A DNA stretch of 13,425 bases from an uncultured Rhodospirillales bacterium (GTDB lineage Bacteria; Pseudomonadota; Alphaproteobacteria; ATCC43930; CGMCC-115725), in assembly GCA_903897565.1 (NCBI GenBank), contig CAIUCF010000194.1:1-13425 (forward strand), written 5' to 3'. Positions 9,930 to 13,425 of this stretch are shown here, one piece after another. A program made the translations under genes and the position numbers. The notes below the pieces were generated by a model, which did no database searches, had not been told where the DNA came from, and was given only the letters and a program-made list of their open reading frames with translations. How positions within the stretch are numbered: position 1 is the first letter of the stretch; every line of letters starts with the position of its first letter.

Positions 9930-10135
9930 ACGAGGGGCGGTTCCCGCGTCGTGGTCAGGGGAGGGACGGCCGAACTTGTGTGGCGGAAAACGATAGGCAC
10001 GGCTTGGTCCTTATCCAGCGTCGCGAGAACGCGTGTCTTTAAGTAGATCGTCAAGTCTTACCGCAGCCCGATCGGTTTCGTGAACACCACAGGTCGAACG
10101 GGCCGAGAATAACCGCGTTGGCATCGACGCGATCA
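9906..10135 (-). other. 230-base non-coding gap inside the minus-strand cluster
   Basis: This is the only sizeable break in an otherwise tightly packed minus-strand cluster. No gene is supported: the longest frame here on the minus strand is 37 codons (10124 to 10011) and has no ribosome site. TTGACG on the minus strand (10054-10049) is a good -35 match but the bases 16 to 18 further on are not a convincing -10. No hairpin followed by T residues is seen after the stop of the GT22 gene. The stretch around 10030-10060 is locally AT-richer than its surroundings. An internal promoter for the last two genes is the likeliest content. Confidence 0.45.
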
Positions 10136-11737
10136 TCAGGGTCCTGCCTCGCTCAGCGTCGGCGCCCAGTCGAACGCCGGCAATCCCATTCGATGCCGGA
10201 AATAATCGGGCCAATAAGGTTCGCGCGGCGGTGCTGCGGCGGTGTCGCAGGGACCCGCCCGCAGCCAAACGCAAATCCTCAGGTGAGGTCGGCCGGTCGC
10301 ATCGACATTGCCGCTGTGACAGCCGAGCCGGCGATAGCGCGGGTCGGCGATTTGTACGAGGTCACTTGCGGCGATGGCATTGAACGCACGCGACGCGTAC
10401 GCGAAGCGCGCCGTGGAAATGTCGACCAGATTGATCTGATACAATGGAAGTTGCGGTCGCAGCCATGTGTTCCCCGGAGATGCCACGGAATGATTGGTGG
10501 CGACGCCGCAGACCTCAAAATGGTGATCGATCTCCGAAAAGGCCGCCATGAAACCGGCCTCCCGGGTCCAGGATGGCGTCATCAGCGGCTGAGTGGCGAC
10601 CAGAAGGCTCATCCCGGGCCAGATGAGGATCGCGCTGGTCGTGGCGATTACGGCCGTGACGCCGCTGGGAAGGCGTCGTTCGATCCAGGCGATGATGGCC
10701 GCGGTGCCGAGACCGCCGAGCGCGATGAGGAGCGGCACAGCCGGATAGATGAAGCGGTATTCCTTGTGCGCGAAACCTGAATGGGTCGCGAGGATCGCGG
10801 CCGCGACCGCGAAAATCCACGGCATCCGACGCGCCCCGACGTAGATCGTGACGGCGAGGATCGGGAGGACGGGCGCCCAGATCGAGGCAAGGATCGCCAA
10901 CAGCATCCACCACGGGTCGGTGCCGTATTCGTGGCTGACATCCTCGAAGACGTTGTACCAGATGTTCAGCCAGATCGACTGGAACGGTCGCCCGAGCGTG
11001 ACCCAGTCGAGCAAGCCGAGTGCCAGAACGGGAAGCGAAGCCGCGAAGGCGACGCGTCGCCATGACGACATGTGCCGCCCGCAAATGCCGACGCCGGCCA
11101 CGAGGAGCGCCGGAGCCAGATGGAAACGACACACGAAGGCCAATCCGAGGAGAAGACCGGTCCAGATGAGGCGACGTCGTGCCGACGCCGCGCCGGACCC
11201 GTCCGGGTAGCCGAAATACAAGCCGAGGATCAATAGGTCGGCGGCCACGACCTCGCCAAGGGTATGCGGCGACATGTAGACGAGGTCGCTCCAGCATGCG
11301 GCCGCGACGGCCGCCACCAGAGCGCCGCGCCGGCCATAGAGCCCCGCCGCCCAGCGATAAGCGCAGAACACCGGGAAACAGCCGAGTCCTGCCATCATGA
11401 TGGCGGCGGGCAGGTTGATGATCGTGGGGTCGGTCTCCCCGAACCAACGGCCGATCGCCATCAAAGCGGCAAACACGCCGGGCAGGAACCAGGAGCGGAT
11501 CCCGACCAGCCACTCCCACGTCACGATCCCGGTGCCGAACACGAGGCGGTGAGCGGGTTCCGTGACCTGGAAGATCTCGTCATTGAAATGGACATTGGGC
11601 ACGTAGAGCGCGACGCCGAGCCGGACGACGAAGGCGACGACGAGGACTCCCACGAGTGCGACCGGCCGATTCGTTATGGCGGCGGTCGCCCCGACGCCGG
11701 CCGCAGCCGTCGCGCTTTCGGACTCCGGCGCGACCAT
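10136..11737 (-). CDS. GT22 family mannosyltransferase-like membrane protein (Alg9/PIG-B-like)
   Basis: The product is 533 residues with about ten hydrophobic segments and a soluble tail of about 125 residues. It carries the marks of the GT22 family, best known from the eukaryotic dolichol-phosphate-mannose-dependent enzymes of N-glycan and GPI-anchor synthesis: HFNDE (50-54) in the first loop with the catalytic acidic pair, EPAHRLVFG (60-68), TWEW (73-76), GIRSWFLPG just after, and HKEYRFIYP (324-332). In this family a lipid-phosphate mannose is the donor, and a DPM1-like enzyme lies just downstream on the same strand. The tail has four cysteines (410, 473, 489, 497). The ATG at 11737 shares its A with the TGA stop of the upstream gene (TGATG), the typical coupled arrangement; a GTG lies directly before it at 11740. 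The longer open frame back to 11818 sits inside the upstream gene and is not used. Family call is firm; mannose as the sugar is inferred. Confidence 0.88.
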   Translation of the reverse strand: MVAPESESATAAAGVGATAAITNRPVALVGVLVVAFVVRLGVALYVPNVHFNDEIFQVTEPAHRLVFGTGIVTWEWLVGIRSWFLPGVFAALMAIGRWFGETDPTIINLPAAIMMAGLGCFPVFCAYRWAAGLYGRRGALVAAVAAACWSDLVYMSPHTLGEVVAADLLILGLYFGYPDGSGAASARRRLIWTGLLLGLAFVCRFHLAPALLVAGVGICGRHMSSWRRVAFAASLPVLALGLLDWVTLGRPFQSIWLNIWYNVFEDVSHEYGTDPWWMLLAILASIWAPVLPILAVTIYVGARRMPWIFAVAAAILATHSGFAHKEYRFIYPAVPLLIALGGLGTAAIIAWIERRLPSGVTAVIATTSAILIWPGMSLLVATQPLMTPSWTREAGFMAAFSEIDHHFEVCGVATNHSVASPGNTWLRPQLPLYQINLVDISTARFAYASRAFNAIAASDLVQIADPRYRRLGCHSGNVDATGRPHLRICVWLRAGPCDTAAAPPREPYWPDYFRHRMGLPAFDWAPTLSEAGP

Positions 11738-13425
11738 CACTGCTCGACCGACCCCGCGAGCGCCGTCACCGCTCCGGGAATATCGCTGCAGACGACGAGC
11801 TTGTCCCACCTGCGACACCGATCGTCGGTACGGGCCAGGGCTTGGAGGCGGGCGAAATTCTTCGATTCGTCGAGAAAGACGTAGAGCGTCTGCGTGCCAG
11901 GCGCGGGCGGTGCATCGACGCGCTGTCCCGCCGCGCAGTCGGCGTCCAAGCTCCGCGAATAAACGGAATTAATGGGACGATCCGCGATCGATGCGAGGAA
12001 CTGCAACTGTACCGCGACGCGGCTGTTCCAACCCCCCGAACCATCGAGGCAGGCCATTTGCGGAAAGACGCTGACAGAACGATGCTGAATCATCGCTACC
12101 AGCCAAGGGGTGTATTGCAATGGCGCCGCGGCGGGGGAGCGCACGCTCGTCCTGACGTCGCCGCGAAGGGGCGCCGTGTCGATCCACTGCAGCGGGATCG
12201 CGAGACACAGCAGGACGGCGCCGCGCGTCCCGTACCATCGGATCGGCGCGACGATCGCGACGGCGGTGACGCAATACATCGCCGGCCAGCCCCAGCGGCC
12301 CGAAGCGCGGAAGATCGCCGCCAACTTAAGACAGGACTCGGGCAGAGGCAGGTGAGCGACCAGGATGCCGCCGACATAGACCACGTTCGACAGGGCGAAC
12401 AGCGTCATGCCGACGAACAGCGCGCAAAGCCAGGCATGGTGCCGTAAGGCGCGCCAGGCCAGACGCAACTGCAAGCGTGCGGTCGCGACGAGGAGAAGGA
12501 GGGTTCCGCCACCGAGATAGCTCAGCCCCTCATATTGGCCGCCTGTAGCGTCGACGATGAGGTCGCGCATCGGCGCGACCAGCCCGCTGCGCTGCGGCAC
12601 GAAGGGGGACAACGCATTCATGGAGTAGACGCCGAATCCCCAGGCCCCGAGCGCGCCATGTGCTTCGAAGACGCCGGAGACGAGCAGGATCGGGCCGATC
12701 AGGGCAGCGACGCCCAATACAATCGCGGTCGCCTTAAGCAGGGACAGGGTGCGATTGCTGACGGCCTGCGCAATCCCGGCCAGTCCGATGGCGCCGGCCA
12801 TCGCAAAGATATAAGGAGTCGTCCAAACCGTGAGCAGCGCTAGTCCGGCCGCCTGCAGGAACACCGTCCTGACATTGCTCGAACGACAGGTAAGAAAGTA
12901 GAAGATCAGCGCCAGCGTGATCTCGAAATGGGCGAGAAGCGCGGTATGTCCCCAGCGTGCCAGTAAGGCGGGCATGCACAGCCCGGCGACGGTGGCCGCC
13001 GCCGCCGGCGCCAGACCGCGCTGACCGAGGATAGCGACCAGGGCCGTGAGCGACATTGCCGAAGCGCAGAAGCAGAATGCCGTCCACAATCCGAACAGAT
13101 TGACCGACAACCCCGAGGCCAGAAACACCAGGCGACCGGCGAGCGCAACCCAGGGAATACTGTCGGTGAAGAAAATATTGGTGCCGCCGGGCGCTCCCAG
13201 TTTCGCGACCTGGAACAACGGCAGACGCCAGCGGTCGTGCTCGAAATAGGTATAGCCGCTCAAATTCGTGAAGACGTCACCCCAGCCCCGCCCGACGATG
13301 CCGTGCGGGTTCTGCCAGAACGGCGAGGTGCCGAGAATCACACTGGCGCCAAAAACCCATAAGACATAGAGAACCGAGATACAGAAGCTTGCAGTGAGCA
13401 GCAGCGGCAGCGGTCGCGGCGTCGC
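11737..13425 (-). CDS. DUF6311-like polytopic membrane protein (5' end outside window)
   Basis: The frame is open to the right edge. Beyond the GTG at 13341 the translation continues as a hydrophobic segment (LLLTASFCISVLYVLWVFGA), so that GTG is internal and the true start lies outside the window. The visible part is 562 residues: about eleven hydrophobic segments and then a soluble tail. Early in the visible part are RGWGDVFTNLSGY, FEHDRW and NIFFTDSIPWVAL, which I recognise as the pattern of the uncharacterised DUF6311 family (large exported-loop proteins of GT-C layout, usual in polysaccharide loci). The acidic residue in GWGD is the likely counterpart of the GT-C first-loop acid. The tail has four cysteines (459, 497, 537, 546 of the visible part). 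It overlaps the GT22 gene by one base. No enzyme activity is established for the family; a glycosyltransferase role is inference. Confidence 0.8.
   Translation of the reverse strand, partial: ATPRPLPLLLTASFCISVLYVLWVFGASVILGTSPFWQNPHGIVGRGWGDVFTNLSGYTYFEHDRWRLPLFQVAKLGAPGGTNIFFTDSIPWVALAGRLVFLASGLSVNLFGLWTAFCFCASAMSLTALVAILGQRGLAPAAAATVAGLCMPALLARWGHTALLAHFEITLALIFYFLTCRSSNVRTVFLQAAGLALLTVWTTPYIFAMAGAIGLAGIAQAVSNRTLSLLKATAIVLGVAALIGPILLVSGVFEAHGALGAWGFGVYSMNALSPFVPQRSGLVAPMRDLIVDATGGQYEGLSYLGGGTLLLLVATARLQLRLAWRALRHHAWLCALFVGMTLFALSNVVYVGGILVAHLPLPESCLKLAAIFRASGRWGWPAMYCVTAVAIVAPIRWYGTRGAVLLCLAIPLQWIDTAPLRGDVRTSVRSPAAAPLQYTPWLVAMIQHRSVSVFPQMACLDGSGGWNSRVAVQLQFLASIADRPINSVYSRSLDADCAAGQRVDAPPAPGTQTLYVFLDESKNFARLQALARTDDRCRRWDKLVVCSDIPGAVTALAGSVEQ

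Noticed and set aside
8784..10046. 420-codon open frame on the plus strand opposite the GT2-methyltransferase gene
   Set aside because: It mirrors the codon structure of the minus-strand gene, which has clear GT2 and SAM motifs; the plus translation has no recognisable domain.
10011..10124. 37-codon minus-strand frame in the gap after the GT22 gene
   Set aside because: No ribosome site precedes its ATG and the peptide has no recognisable feature.
13339..13341. GTG as the start of the DUF6311-like gene
   Set aside because: The frame continues without a stop to the window edge and the extra residues form a membrane segment, so the start is outside.

Overview
The window reads as chromosomal DNA from a GC-rich alphaproteobacterium. 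The first 2.9 kb are the 3' two thirds of rpoC (RNA polymerase beta'), whose sequence is of the alphaproteobacterial type and fixes the broad taxon. I cannot support a genus. rpoC enters from the left edge and ends in a strong intrinsic terminator, so what follows is a separate transcription unit.

From about 3.1 kb to the right edge the window is a glycan or lipid-linked sugar assembly locus in two converging arms. The plus-strand arm holds three genes: a polytopic protein that looks like a GT-C glycosyltransferase (3100-4509), a flippase-like protein of the lysylphosphatidylglycerol synthase membrane family overlapping it by 14 bases (4496-5470), and, after a 294-base gap, a zinc-finger SAM-dependent methyltransferase (5765-6715). 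The minus-strand arm, in transcription order from the right edge, is a DUF6311-type membrane protein (cut by the edge), an Alg9/PIG-B-like GT22 mannosyltransferase overlapping it by one base, a 230-base gap, a fused DPM1-like glycosyltransferase plus methyltransferase, and a second GT-C-like membrane protein. The arms meet tail to tail with only 12 bases between stop codons.

A consistent model, by inference, is this. The GT2 half of the fusion loads a sugar (mannose by analogy with DPM1) onto polyprenyl phosphate at the cytoplasmic face. The flippase-like protein may help lipid or lipid-linked sugar handling. The GT-C-like membrane proteins then use polyprenyl-phosphate sugars on the periplasmic side to build a surface glycan, glycolipid or glycoprotein. 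The two methyltransferase domains may methylate the sugars. No Wzx, Wzy, ABC exporter or sugar-nucleotide synthesis gene is in the window, so the pathway must be completed elsewhere. I see no tRNA, rRNA, CRISPR array, insertion sequence or phage gene.
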